NCBI GenBank assembly: GCA_947494925.1
Contig: CANLWS010000002.1
Coordinates: 434,001-498,000, forward strand
Reading direction: 5' to 3'
DNA: 64,000 bases
DNA from: an uncultured Alteromonadaceae bacterium
Lineage (GTDB): Bacteria > Pseudomonadota > Gammaproteobacteria > Enterobacterales > Alteromonadaceae
The notes under the pieces were generated by a model that was given only the letters and a program-made list of their open reading frames with translations, did no database searches and was not told where the DNA came from. The position numbers were made by a program, and so were the translations under genes. Below, piece after piece: positions 37,439 to 46,020 of this stretch; positions within the stretch are counted from its first letter, which is position 1, and each line of letters starts with the position of its first letter.

Positions 37439-38566
37439 TCAGGTTCTGTCGTCATCTGCTTTGAGGAGCAATTTTTTACTGTTCACCAGGCATTCCTTAG
37501 CGTAAGGACCAAACCAATTACCTATGATAAAAAATTGCTTAACAAATTCGCCCTTGTCACCGGACTCCAGCAAGCTCAATGCAGAATCGAATCGGTCACG
37601 AAATCGTTTAAGTAATCCAATACTTTCCACATTATTGAAAATAATATCGGCATACAATTCAGGGTCTTGAGCAAAAAGTCGCCCCACCATCGCCAGCTCC
37701 AGACGATAAATGGGCGAACTGAAGGCAACCAACTGCTCCAGATCAGGATTTTCGCCAGCCAAATGACCGCCATAAACAAAACTACTGAAGTGGCGCATTA
37801 CCTGAATAAAGGCCATGGCGTCATCATGTTGCCGGGCATCGCTCTCATGCAGTATGGCTCCCCAGCATTTGAACTGTTCAATCAGCCATTGGTATGTGGA
37901 TTTTTGACGGCCATTGCACACAACGACAACCTGTTTAACCAAACTTTGCACATCAGGACCAAACATCGGATGCAGACCCACAACAGGTCCTTTGTGACTG
38001 GCAAGCATTGCCTGCAATGGGCGATGCTTAGTGCTGGTCACATCGGCAAGTATGCAGTTGTCAGGAAGGTTATTTAGTTGCCCTATCACTTTTTCAGTTA
38101 ATTTGATGGGGACAGCTACCAGGACTAGCCCTGCCCCCTCCAGGATAGCGTCTGCCTTGGGCCAATCCCCAGCCTCAAGAATACTTACGGGATAATCACT
38201 GCGCGTAAACATATCCACAAAGATGCGTCCCAGCGCACCGGATCCGCCAACAACGACTATCTTTTTAATATCCGGATTAACACACAGGTATTGTCGATTT
38301 TGAGTCTGGTAGGATTCTCGCATGATGCGGCGTAAAAGGTCTTCTACCAATGCAGGCGGAACACCTTTTTGTTGCGCTTCGGATCTTCGCTTTTTAATCA
38401 GTTCAGCTTCCCGACTAGGTACATAAATGGGCATGCCAGTCTGACTTTTATACTCCCCTACTTGTCGGGTTACATCGGCTCGCTTTGCCAGCAATTCAAC
38501 CAACTGACTATCCAAATCATCAATAGTGTTGCGAAGTTGGTCAAGTTTACCGCTGTCTTGTGACAT
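37439..38566 (-). CDS. tyrA: Bifunctional chorismate mutase/prephenate dehydrogenase TyrA
   Basis: The T-protein (375 residues) makes 4-hydroxyphenylpyruvate for tyrosine. Residues 1-90 are an AroQ-type chorismate mutase ([25 protein letters not shown]). The rest is the NAD-dependent dehydrogenase starting [19 protein letters not shown], with [12 protein letters not shown] and GLHPMFGPD. It follows the DAHP synthase gene by 12 bases, forming aroF-tyrA as in E. coli. Confidence 0.97.
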   Translation of the reverse strand: MSQDSGKLDQLRNTIDDLDSQLVELLAKRADVTRQVGEYKSQTGMPIYVPSREAELIKKRRSEAQQKGVPPALVEDLLRRIMRESYQTQNRQYLCVNPDIKKIVVVGGSGALGRIFVDMFTRSDYPVSILEAGDWPKADAILEGAGLVLVAVPIKLTEKVIGQLNNLPDNCILADVTSTKHRPLQAMLASHKGPVVGLHPMFGPDVQSLVKQVVVVCNGRQKSTYQWLIEQFKCWGAILHESDARQHDDAMAFIQVMRHFSSFVYGGHLAGENPDLEQLVAFSSPIYRLELAMVGRLFAQDPELYADIIFNNVESIGLLKRFRDRFDSALSLLESGDKGEFVKQFFIIGNWFGPYAKECLVNSKKLLLKADDDRT

Positions 38567-38578
38567 GCATTTTTCCTG

Positions 38579-39670
38579 TTATTGTTGGTCATTAATTTTG
38601 GTTAGCCGCATGGGTAACACTGTAATCAGTTTTTCTCTGGCATGATTAAGCAATTCTTCCGAACAATTCCAATCAATACATCCGTCTGTGATTGAAACCC
38701 CATACTCCAGCTCAGAAGGAGTTTTGCCGTCACTCTTTTGATTGCCTGCCTTCAAATGACTCTCCAGCATAATACCAATAATAGACTGATTTCCCTCTAA
38801 AATTTGGTTAACTACATTTTTTGCAACCAGAGGTTGGCGCGTATAATCTTTGCTGGAATTGGCATGACTGCAATCCACAACCAGACCTGCGCTCAAATTT
38901 CCTTTCTCCAATTCAACTTCGCAGTCAGACACACAGACAGAATCATAGTTAGGTTGTTTACCACCGCGCAGGATTATATGACCATCAGGATTCCCCTGCG
39001 TCTGAATCACACTCACCTGACCACCTTTATTGATGCCCATGAAACTGTGTCCGGATGCAGCAGATTGCAGAGCATTAATGGCGATTCCTAAACTGCCATC
39101 CGTACCATTCTTGAACCCAACAGGCATGGACAGACCACTGGCCATCTCTCTGTGAGTTTGTGATTCCGAGGTTCTTGCACCTATCGCCGCCCAACTGAAC
39201 AACTCAGCAAGGTACTGTGGACTAATAGGGTCAAGTGCTTCTGTTGCGACCGGGATCTCAAGTTCTGCCAGCCAGATGAGCAATTCCCGCGCCTTTCTCA
39301 GACCCGCTTCAATATCGAAAGTCCCATCCAGGTGTGGATCGTTTATCAGCCCCTTCCAACCAACAGTAGTCCTTGGTTTTTCAAAGTACACTCGCATCAC
39401 AATATAGAGAGTATCTTTGCAGGATTCGTGCAACTCTTTTAACTTTAAGGCGTATTCTTTCGCTGCTTCAGTGTCGTGAATGGAACAAGGTCCACACACC
39501 ACCAGCAAACGGTGATCGCGTCGGTGGATAATGTCAGAAATAATGGCGCGTGATTGTTCTATTGCATGCAATGCATGCTCGCTCACAGGTATTTCTTTAG
39601 ATAATTCTTCAGGTGTCACTAAAATCTGTTCTGAAGAAACATGAATATTATTAATTGGGTCCCGTAACAT
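38579..39670 (-). CDS. aroF: 3-deoxy-7-phosphoheptulonate (DAHP) synthase
   Basis: The 363-residue class I DAHP synthase condenses phosphoenolpyruvate and erythrose 4-phosphate, the first step of the shikimate pathway. Recognisable blocks are VVCGPCSIHD, RVYFEKPRTTVGWKGLIND, SWAAIGARTSESQTHREMASGLSMPVG and VVDCSHANSSKD. I start at the ATG at 39670. Co-location with tyrA and a TyrR box suggest the tyrosine-regulated AroF isozyme; allosteric specificity is inferred. Confidence 0.93.
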   Translation of the reverse strand: MLRDPINNIHVSSEQILVTPEELSKEIPVSEHALHAIEQSRAIISDIIHRRDHRLLVVCGPCSIHDTEAAKEYALKLKELHESCKDTLYIVMRVYFEKPRTTVGWKGLINDPHLDGTFDIEAGLRKARELLIWLAELEIPVATEALDPISPQYLAELFSWAAIGARTSESQTHREMASGLSMPVGFKNGTDGSLGIAINALQSAASGHSFMGINKGGQVSVIQTQGNPDGHIILRGGKQPNYDSVCVSDCEVELEKGNLSAGLVVDCSHANSSKDYTRQPLVAKNVVNQILEGNQSIIGIMLESHLKAGNQKSDGKTPSELEYGVSITDGCIDWNCSEELLNHAREKLITVLPMRLTKINDQQ

Positions 39671-39771
39671 GATGATACTCGCGTAAAAATAATTATGAAA
39701 TTGTGATAAGAATGGTAGACCGTCAGACATTGAACTACATCCAATGTCAATGTTTTAAAAGGATCCAAACA

Positions 39772-39789
39772 AGTAAACTTTTATTTACA
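39772..39789. promoter_or_regulatory. TyrR box upstream of aroF-tyrA
   Basis: AGTAAA-CTTTTA-TTTACA matches the TyrR consensus TGTAAA-N6-TTTACA at 11 of 12 fixed positions and lies about 100 bases upstream of aroF. A second dyad, ACATTGA (39727-39733) with TCAATGT (39747-39753), lies nearer the gene. I see nothing else in the 308-base gap before the next gene. Confidence 0.7.
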
Positions 39790-39978
39790 AAAACTATCAA
39801 CCTTAATTCACTCGATAGGGTTGACTTTTTACCAGCGTTTAGACTGATAAACAAGAGCTTATTCGTTGTTTCGCTAATTTTAACCTTCCTTGCGTAAAAA
39901 CTAGTCAGAAAGCCATGTTGTGTAATACTTTTATTGAAAGCCGTGTCTAATTGTCAAAGTAAAACAGGTTAATTGCTA

Positions 39979-42249
39979 ATGATTGATGTTACCGCAGGGA
40001 AAATGGTGTTTCGGATCAAGCTGGTGTTCACTTTTATATTAATCTTTGGCATTGCGATCGCCTCAGGAATATTTCTTTTTGGTGAACGAATAAGTCAGTC
40101 AACCTCAGCCCTTGTGCATCAAGATGTGCCAATTTACCAACAATTCCAGAATCTGCGAAACCAGCTAACTGAACAAGAACGCTATTTGTATCTTTATTAT
40201 GCATCCTTTAATCAAGGCCATTATACAAATGGATTTCAGGCTGCGCAGCTAGAGACCAGAGTCACCCTGGAAAAATTACAAGATCACTTTGGCAATCAGC
40301 CTGCCCTGGTCGCGATACTGGAAAATCAGCAACGTGTTTTGGTCCTGGCAGCTGAGTTCGATAAAAATATGCAGTTGCGTGAGTTGAATCAGACAGATTG
40401 GGATCTGGCGCGTACACAATTGTCTGACTCTACTTTGTCAATGCGCACCATCGCACCGCATATTGCAGAGCTCACTGAAATAGTAAATGGACAGGTTGTT
40501 GCTTCTCAGAAGAAAATCGATGAACAGCTGTTCTGGGTAAACAGCTTTGTCATATTGTATGCTTTGGTTTCTCTAGTCATTGCGTTTCTGGTAGCCAGAT
40601 CAATTCGTGCCTATCTTGATTCAAATGCCCTCAATCAGCGCCTGTCATTATTTCCAAAGCGCACCCCCAACCCAATAATCAGCCTGGACCGGACAAACAA
40701 GGTGACTTACGTAAATCCTGCCACCAGACGTCTGTTGGCTCGTCTTGGGCGTTCAGCTGAAGACTCATCGATTCTGCTGACGGAAGAATTGCTGCAATTT
40801 CAATCAGAAATATTGCGTTCGGATAAACACTTCAGTCAATTTGAATACAAAGTTGAACAAGTGACCTTTATGTGTGAATTGCATTGGTTGCCGGATCAGA
40901 ATCAATGGGATTTACATCTTACCGATGTATCCGCCCAGGCGTTAGCAGAGGCAAAACTAAATTTTCAGGCATATCACCACCCCGAAACCTGCCTGGCAAA
41001 TCAGTACAAGTTCAGAGAAGTTCTTGAAAGTGCCTCTTCCACTGGCAGCCAGTTTACCCTGGGAATAATTGAAATTCGTTCATTTAATCAGTTACTTTCA
41101 GCGGGTACATTCGAAGAAATCCAACAAGTGGTGAAAGAAATAGCAGCCGTACTTGATAAAGCCTGTCATGACCAACAAAGTTCTATCGAGCTTTACCATA
41201 TTGGAGACAAAAACTTTGCAGTTCGTATCCCTGACAGCGATTGTCAACCTACAGTAAATTCATTGGTAAAACTGATACTGCAACGGATCAGAATGACGTC
41301 TTTTAGTGGTGAAGCACAAATAGAGTTGGACTTCGGTTTTGCCTGTTTTCCTCAACATGGCGATTCAATAGACAATATCATTCACCACACTCGAATTGCA
41401 CTGGATGCCTCGGCTTCTGAAGAACACAGCGATTTTAAACTGTTCAGCGACAAACTCGGCGAATTGATTTCCCGTCAACAATCTTTATTGCATTTGATGC
41501 GTATTGCACTGCAGGAGGAAGTGTTTCAGCTCTATTTCCAACCTCAATATTCCCTTGTCAGCGATGCTCTGATTGGCGCAGAAGTACTGATACGCTGGCA
41601 TCACGAAGATCAATGGATATCTCCGGCAGAATTTATTCCACTTGCTGAACGGTCAGGATTAATTATGCCACTTGGGGATTGGATTCTGGATACAGCCTGT
41701 GCAAAGGCCAAAGAGTTAATTGATATGGGTTATCCTGACCTTGTTATTGCAGTCAATATTTCTCCAAAACAGTTTGCTCATCCAAATTTCGTTGAGAATG
41801 TTGAAAATGTATTGATGAAACATGGTCTTCCAGCTCGGAATCTGGAATTGGAAATCACTGAGGGAGTAATCTTCAACAACGAAGTTGAGACTATTCAAAG
41901 TTTACATGAGTTAAAGAATCTCGGTGTTCAGCTTGCTATTGACGATTTTGGTACAGGCTATTCTTCGCTAAGTTATCTGAAACAATTCCCGATAGACAAA
42001 TTAAAAATAGATCAGTCTTTTGTCAGGCAAATGCATAACAACAAAGAAGACCAATCTATAGTGAGGACCATTATAGATCTGGGTGTCAATTTAAGGCTTA
42101 CACTGATTGCTGAAGGAGTGGAAGAAAAGGAACAAGTTGGTTTATTGAAGGAAATGGGATGCAATGAAATTCAGGGGTACTTCTACAGTAAACCCTTAGA
42201 CGAGGGTTATTTCGCTTACTTTTTACAATCAAAGAAATCCGTTGCCTGA
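39979..42249 (+). CDS. Membrane EAL phosphodiesterase with degenerate GGDEF
   Basis: About 756 residues. Helices at about 10-33 and 190-213 flank a helical periplasmic sensor. A PAS-like segment (NPIISLDRTNKVTYVNPATRRLL) is followed by a GGDEF-like domain whose active site reads IGDKNFAVRI in place of GGDEF, so it should not make c-di-GMP. The EAL domain is near-complete: EVLIRWHH (EVL for EAL), NISPKQF, ELEITEGV, DDFGTGYSSLSYL, KIDQSFV, AEGVEEKEQV and QGYFYSKP. It probably degrades c-di-GMP. The ATG at 39979 is chosen; a TTG two codons upstream is an alternative. Confidence 0.87.
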   Translation: MIDVTAGKMVFRIKLVFTFILIFGIAIASGIFLFGERISQSTSALVHQDVPIYQQFQNLRNQLTEQERYLYLYYASFNQGHYTNGFQAAQLETRVTLEKLQDHFGNQPALVAILENQQRVLVLAAEFDKNMQLRELNQTDWDLARTQLSDSTLSMRTIAPHIAELTEIVNGQVVASQKKIDEQLFWVNSFVILYALVSLVIAFLVARSIRAYLDSNALNQRLSLFPKRTPNPIISLDRTNKVTYVNPATRRLLARLGRSAEDSSILLTEELLQFQSEILRSDKHFSQFEYKVEQVTFMCELHWLPDQNQWDLHLTDVSAQALAEAKLNFQAYHHPETCLANQYKFREVLESASSTGSQFTLGIIEIRSFNQLLSAGTFEEIQQVVKEIAAVLDKACHDQQSSIELYHIGDKNFAVRIPDSDCQPTVNSLVKLILQRIRMTSFSGEAQIELDFGFACFPQHGDSIDNIIHHTRIALDASASEEHSDFKLFSDKLGELISRQQSLLHLMRIALQEEVFQLYFQPQYSLVSDALIGAEVLIRWHHEDQWISPAEFIPLAERSGLIMPLGDWILDTACAKAKELIDMGYPDLVIAVNISPKQFAHPNFVENVENVLMKHGLPARNLELEITEGVIFNNEVETIQSLHELKNLGVQLAIDDFGTGYSSLSYLKQFPIDKLKIDQSFVRQMHNNKEDQSIVRTIIDLGVNLRLTLIAEGVEEKEQVGLLKEMGCNEIQGYFYSKPLDEGYFAYFLQSKKSVA

Positions 42250-42251
42250 CG

Positions 42252-42278
42252 AAAAAAGGCCCGACTATCAGCCGGGCC
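42252..42278 (-). terminator. Terminator of the AbgT transporter gene
   Basis: On the minus strand a GC-rich stem (GGCCCG with CGGGCC, loop about nine bases) is followed by six T. It lies between two convergent genes. Confidence 0.8.
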
Positions 42279-42288
42279 TGATGATATG

Positions 42289-43824
42289 TTACCCAGCAGG
42301 ATAGACATAACTGGATTGAATTCCCAACGGAATACCTAAGCCCCAATATGCCAACAGGAACAGTGTCCAAAGCACTAGTATACAAATTGAATAGGGCAAC
42401 ATCATGGATAACAATGTTCCTATTCCGGTGGATTTCACATAACGCTGGCAATACACCACGACAAGCGGAAAATAGGGCATCAACGGCGTAATGATATTGG
42501 AAGACGAGTCACCGAGGCGATAGGCTGCCTGAGTGAGGTCTGGAGAAATATTCAGTTGCATCAGCATAGGCACGAATATTGGTCCGAGTAATGCCCATTT
42601 GGCGGAGGATGATCCTACGAACAGATTGACAAAGGCAGTCAGAAATATGATCCCCACTATAGTTACCATACTTGGCAAGGCAAGGGACTTAAGTACTTGA
42701 GCACCTTCAATTGCCAACAATGCGCCCAGATTTGATTTTCCAAATGCATCTATAAATAATGCACAGAAAAACGCCATGACGATGTAATAACTCATACCCT
42801 GCATCGCTTTGGTCATGGTATCTATCATGTCTTTACTGGTTTTGAAGGTCCCTGACATAAAGCCATACACCACACCAGGTAACAGAAACAACAAAAAGAT
42901 AAGCGGTACGATAGACTGCATTATTGGCGCAGTAAATGACGTCAGCTCACCCGCAGGAGATCGGAAAGGAGAAGAGTCTGGGTACAAAATTGCAACCAAA
43001 GCAACGATGCCACCTAACATAACAAGGGACGCCACTCTGAGTGCCCGGGATTGTTTCTCGTTCAGTTCGTCAAACTTGGGAATTTCATTTGGATCGCCAT
43101 CAACTTCAACGTCTTTTAGACGAGGTTCGATAACTTTATCTGTAAGATACCAACCAATACTCACAACTAGTAATGTTGACGCAGAATTGAAAAACCAGTT
43201 ATTCAGCGGATTAACCTGAATATCTGGGTCGATTATTTGAGCCGCGCTTTGAGTAAAACTTTGTAATAGGGGATCAATCGCTGAAGGTATAAAGTTTGCG
43301 CAAAACCCGCCGCTGACACCAGCAAAAGCCGCAGCAATACCCGCCAGAGGATGTCGTCCCATTGCGTAAAAAATCACACCAGCCAGAGGGATAACTAACA
43401 CATAGCCTGCATCTGTCGCTGTATGGCTGACAATTGCAACCAAAACAACCATGGGCGTAAGAAGTGCCTTAGGTGTCGAGTCCAGCATACGTTTTAAACC
43501 AGCGCTGATAAAGCCAGAATGCTCAGCAACGCCCACACCAAGCATAGCAACCAATACTACTCCTAGAGGAGCAAATCCGGTAAAAATTCCGACCATTCTG
43601 GATAGAAAACTGGCCAGTGAATCGCCGGTCAATAAATTGTTAACTACTACCGCTTCATTGGTCCTGGGGTCTATTGCACTAAAGGTAAAGTTGGACAAAG
43701 CAGCGGATAAAATCCAAACGACAACTAAGCAAAAGAGAAAGATTATTGCCGGGTCAGGCAACTTGTTCCCTACTCTTTCAACTTTGTCCAGCGCACGCAT
43801 GGTCCAGGTATTGTCAGCAGACAT
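42289..43824 (-). CDS. AbgT family transporter
   Basis: The 511-residue membrane protein has about 11-12 hydrophobic helices and the AbgT signature regions: RVGNKLPDPAIIFLF near the N-terminus, FTGFAPLGVVLVAMLGVGVAEHSG, and FVNLFVGSSSAKWALLGPIFVPML with DSSSNIITPLMPYFPL near the C-terminus. Family members move p-aminobenzoyl-glutamate or export sulfonamide-like antimetabolites. The substrate here cannot be read from sequence. It stands alone, convergent with the EAL gene. Confidence 0.92.
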   Translation of the reverse strand: MSADNTWTMRALDKVERVGNKLPDPAIIFLFCLVVVWILSAALSNFTFSAIDPRTNEAVVVNNLLTGDSLASFLSRMVGIFTGFAPLGVVLVAMLGVGVAEHSGFISAGLKRMLDSTPKALLTPMVVLVAIVSHTATDAGYVLVIPLAGVIFYAMGRHPLAGIAAAFAGVSGGFCANFIPSAIDPLLQSFTQSAAQIIDPDIQVNPLNNWFFNSASTLLVVSIGWYLTDKVIEPRLKDVEVDGDPNEIPKFDELNEKQSRALRVASLVMLGGIVALVAILYPDSSPFRSPAGELTSFTAPIMQSIVPLIFLLFLLPGVVYGFMSGTFKTSKDMIDTMTKAMQGMSYYIVMAFFCALFIDAFGKSNLGALLAIEGAQVLKSLALPSMVTIVGIIFLTAFVNLFVGSSSAKWALLGPIFVPMLMQLNISPDLTQAAYRLGDSSSNIITPLMPYFPLVVVYCQRYVKSTGIGTLLSMMLPYSICILVLWTLFLLAYWGLGIPLGIQSSYVYPAG

Positions 43825-43987
43825 AAAACATCTCCATTCTTATTTTTGTTGAATACCAATCTGAACCAGTGTGCCACAGGTGATAATGATAAAAAACTTT
43901 AGTTTGACCAGTCTAAGCCTGGATGCGGGAAATTAAATTTTGATTACTTACTTGACATGCAACCCTTTAGTTGCACATCTTTACTCC

Positions 43988-44296
43988 ATGGATATATTTA
44001 CTGCACTAGCAGACCCAACCAGACGACATATTTTGGAAAAGTTAAACCGTGAAGGAGCCTTGTCTATTAAGCGGTTAACTGCTGATCTACCGATTAGCCG
44101 TCAGGCATTAACTAAGCATCTGAATCGTCTGATTAAAGCTAAATTAATTCGGGCTGATTTCGTGGGTAAAGAGAAACTCCATCGACTTAATCCCAAGCCA
44201 CTGCAGCAGTTGGACAATTGGCTGGCACCCTTTTCTGAGCGCTGGGATAAACGGCTTGAGGCACTACAAACTTATTTGGAGAATGATGATGATTGA
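43988..44296 (+). CDS. ArsR-family transcriptional regulator
   Basis: The 102-residue winged-helix protein begins MDIFTALADPTRRHILEKLN, the ArsR/SdpR-type start, followed by the recognition helix region LPISRQALTKHLNRLIKAKLI. No cysteine metal site is visible, so it is probably not a metal sensor. The following SRPBCC gene overlaps its last eight bases. ArsR-SRPBCC pairs are common and the regulator is usually autoregulatory. Confidence 0.9.
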   Translation: MDIFTALADPTRRHILEKLNREGALSIKRLTADLPISRQALTKHLNRLIKAKLIRADFVGKEKLHRLNPKPLQQLDNWLAPFSERWDKRLEALQTYLENDDD

Positions 44297-44708
44297 TAAA
44301 CTGGGCAACATTGAACGTAAGGTCAATTTTCGGCAACCTGTAGAGAAAGTCTGGCGCGCAATTACCGATGCGGCGCAAATAAAACAATGGTTTGGTTCGG
44401 ATTGCGTCTTTGAGTTTTGTGAGGGAGGTGAAGGATACTTCGAATGGGAAGAGGAATGTGAAGGAAAATTTGCCATGAAGATAGAGACCATTAATGAACC
44501 CCACTATTTCGCCTGGCGGTGGATGTTGAAAGAAGATATTCCCTTCGATAAGACGCAATCAACCTTAGTGGAGTGGCACCTTAGTAAAACGGATGAGGGC
44601 ACATTACTCAGGTTGACTGAATCCGGTTTTGTCGATGCGAAACATGTAGAGATGAATATTCAAGGCTGGGATCAGGAGTTGGCTGATTTGCAAGCATTCG
44701 TCAACTAG
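44289..44708 (+). CDS. SRPBCC (AHSA1-like) domain protein
   Basis: The 139-residue protein has the START/Bet v1-like fold of AHSA1 proteins: IERKVNFRQPVEKVWRAITD, then WFGSDC, and a C-terminal LTESGFVDAKHVEMNIQGW. These proteins have a hydrophobic cavity, but the ligand is unknown. I start at the ATG at 44289, with GGAG seven bases upstream inside the end of the ArsR gene, so the two are translationally coupled. Confidence 0.88.
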   Translation: MIDKLGNIERKVNFRQPVEKVWRAITDAAQIKQWFGSDCVFEFCEGGEGYFEWEEECEGKFAMKIETINEPHYFAWRWMLKEDIPFDKTQSTLVEWHLSKTDEGTLLRLTESGFVDAKHVEMNIQGWDQELADLQAFVN

Positions 44709-44724
44709 CGGTGGCAGCTGGCCT

Positions 44725-45294
44725 TCATAAAACGTCCGATATTTTAACGGCTGGGCACCCGGCATAGACTGAGTTCTCAGGGACACTGCTGGTCACTACT
44801 GCACCTGCACCAATAATGGCGTTATCGCCGATAGTGACACCGGGCAATATTTTGGCTCCCATGCCAATCCAGACATTGTCTCCTATCGAAATGGGATGTG
44901 CTGTTTCGAGTCCTTTTTTACGTTTTACCGGATCCTTAGGGTGTGTTGCTGTGGAAATCAATACTCCAGGGGCTAACAACACATCATCACCAAAGGTGAC
45001 CGGAGCCGCATCCAATATGACAACGCCATGGTTTGCATAAAAGCTTTTCCCAGCAAGTATGTTGTACCCATAGTCACAATAAAAAGGTGGCTCAATCCAG
45101 GCATTCTGGCTTTCGCCAAATAACTGTTTAATCAATTTTCTGGCCGCTTTCCCCTCCGCGGGCGAAAGAAGGTTAAATTGATGACAGAGGCTTTTCGCGT
45201 CAAACCTTTCTTGCTGCAACTGTTTATTGCTAGGGAAATACTCCATTTCACAGAGCATTTTTTGCTTTTCTGTTAATTCTGATTTTTCAGACAT
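44725..45294 (-). CDS. Maltose/galactoside O-acetyltransferase-type enzyme
   Basis: The 189-residue left-handed beta-helix protein starts with the maltose acetyltransferase N-terminal domain (EKQKMLCEMEYFPSNKQLQQER). It continues with hexapeptide repeats (VILDAAPVTFGDDVLLAPGV, IGDNVWIGMGAKILPGVTIGDNAIIGAGAVVT). The active-site histidines are in YANHGVVI and ATHPKDP. It transfers acetyl from acetyl-CoA to a sugar. The start overlaps the ABM-domain gene by eight bases. Confidence 0.92.
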   Translation of the reverse strand: MSEKSELTEKQKMLCEMEYFPSNKQLQQERFDAKSLCHQFNLLSPAEGKAARKLIKQLFGESQNAWIEPPFYCDYGYNILAGKSFYANHGVVILDAAPVTFGDDVLLAPGVLISTATHPKDPVKRKKGLETAHPISIGDNVWIGMGAKILPGVTIGDNAIIGAGAVVTSSVPENSVYAGCPAVKISDVL

Positions 45295-45616
45295 TATGAC
45301 TGGCTACCGCCTCAAATTCGGAAAATAGTTGTTTGGATTCAGCTAAATCGGATACCGGTAAAAACTCGCACACGGTGCTAAACTCATCCCACATAGTTTG
45401 TACTGCCGGGTTGTCATGTGCTAACGCAATTGATTCTGATGATTTCCATTCAAACACTTCAACAAATGCCCCATCCCCTGCTTGCATAATGACAGATTCG
45501 CGGTTGGTCACTAAGTCTTGTTTGCGAAGCACTGCATTATGTTGCCCCAGCAATTCTCTTAACCTTTGCTCACAGCCTGATTTTGCCCGATAAGCAACAA
45601 TAACAATTTTACCCAT
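45287..45616 (-). CDS. ABM-domain (antibiotic biosynthesis monooxygenase-like) protein
   Basis: This 109-residue protein fits the dimeric alpha-beta barrel ABM fold: IVIVAYRAKSGCEQRLRELL, SVIMQAGDGAFVEVFEWKSSESI and a C-terminal MWDEFSTVCEFLPVSDL. Members range from haem-degrading and quinone monooxygenases to stress proteins; nothing here points to one substrate. It is the first of a two-gene unit with the acetyltransferase. Confidence 0.72.
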   Translation of the reverse strand: MGKIVIVAYRAKSGCEQRLRELLGQHNAVLRKQDLVTNRESVIMQAGDGAFVEVFEWKSSESIALAHDNPAVQTMWDEFSTVCEFLPVSDLAESKQLFSEFEAVASHNV

Positions 45617-46020
45617 GCCCCCTCCTCTTCAACGGCAACGAAAGAAATTTATGGTTTTTTCTGTGTCATGTCGCGGCATGGCATAGTATAGAGCTCCAAT
45701 TTTTGTTCGCCAAATACAATAGTCAAAACATTTGTAAACAGCAGGTTATTTTTTAACTTTTATTTTACATACGTATTCATTTGGTAATTTTTTTGCGCTA
45801 CAGCTATCTTCTCATGGCGCTTAAATCTTGCACGATTTATCGCTAACCAATAACAAAAAACAATATAGAAGGCTTCAATAATATGATTAAAATCATATAG
45901 ATAGAGGCAGGAGTTCGTGCACCCTGGAATAAGTAAGAATGTGCATGTCCGCTATCTTATAGAAAATGGATGAGATGATTTAAACATTGAAAAGTTGCCG
46001 TCAACACACAGGACAACAAA
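45617..46020. other. Intergenic region upstream of the alpha-amylase gene
   Basis: This 404-base AT-rich region separates divergent genes. It contains an inverted repeat ATATGAT-TAAA-ATCATAT (45881-45898), a plausible operator for the amylase gene about 120 bases downstream, and a single GGATGA at 45967. No open frame with a ribosome site was found. Confidence 0.5.

Noticed and set aside
45967-45972. GGATGA upstream of the amylase gene as a MalT box
   Set aside because: MalT activation needs several ordered copies; a single hexamer is expected by chance.
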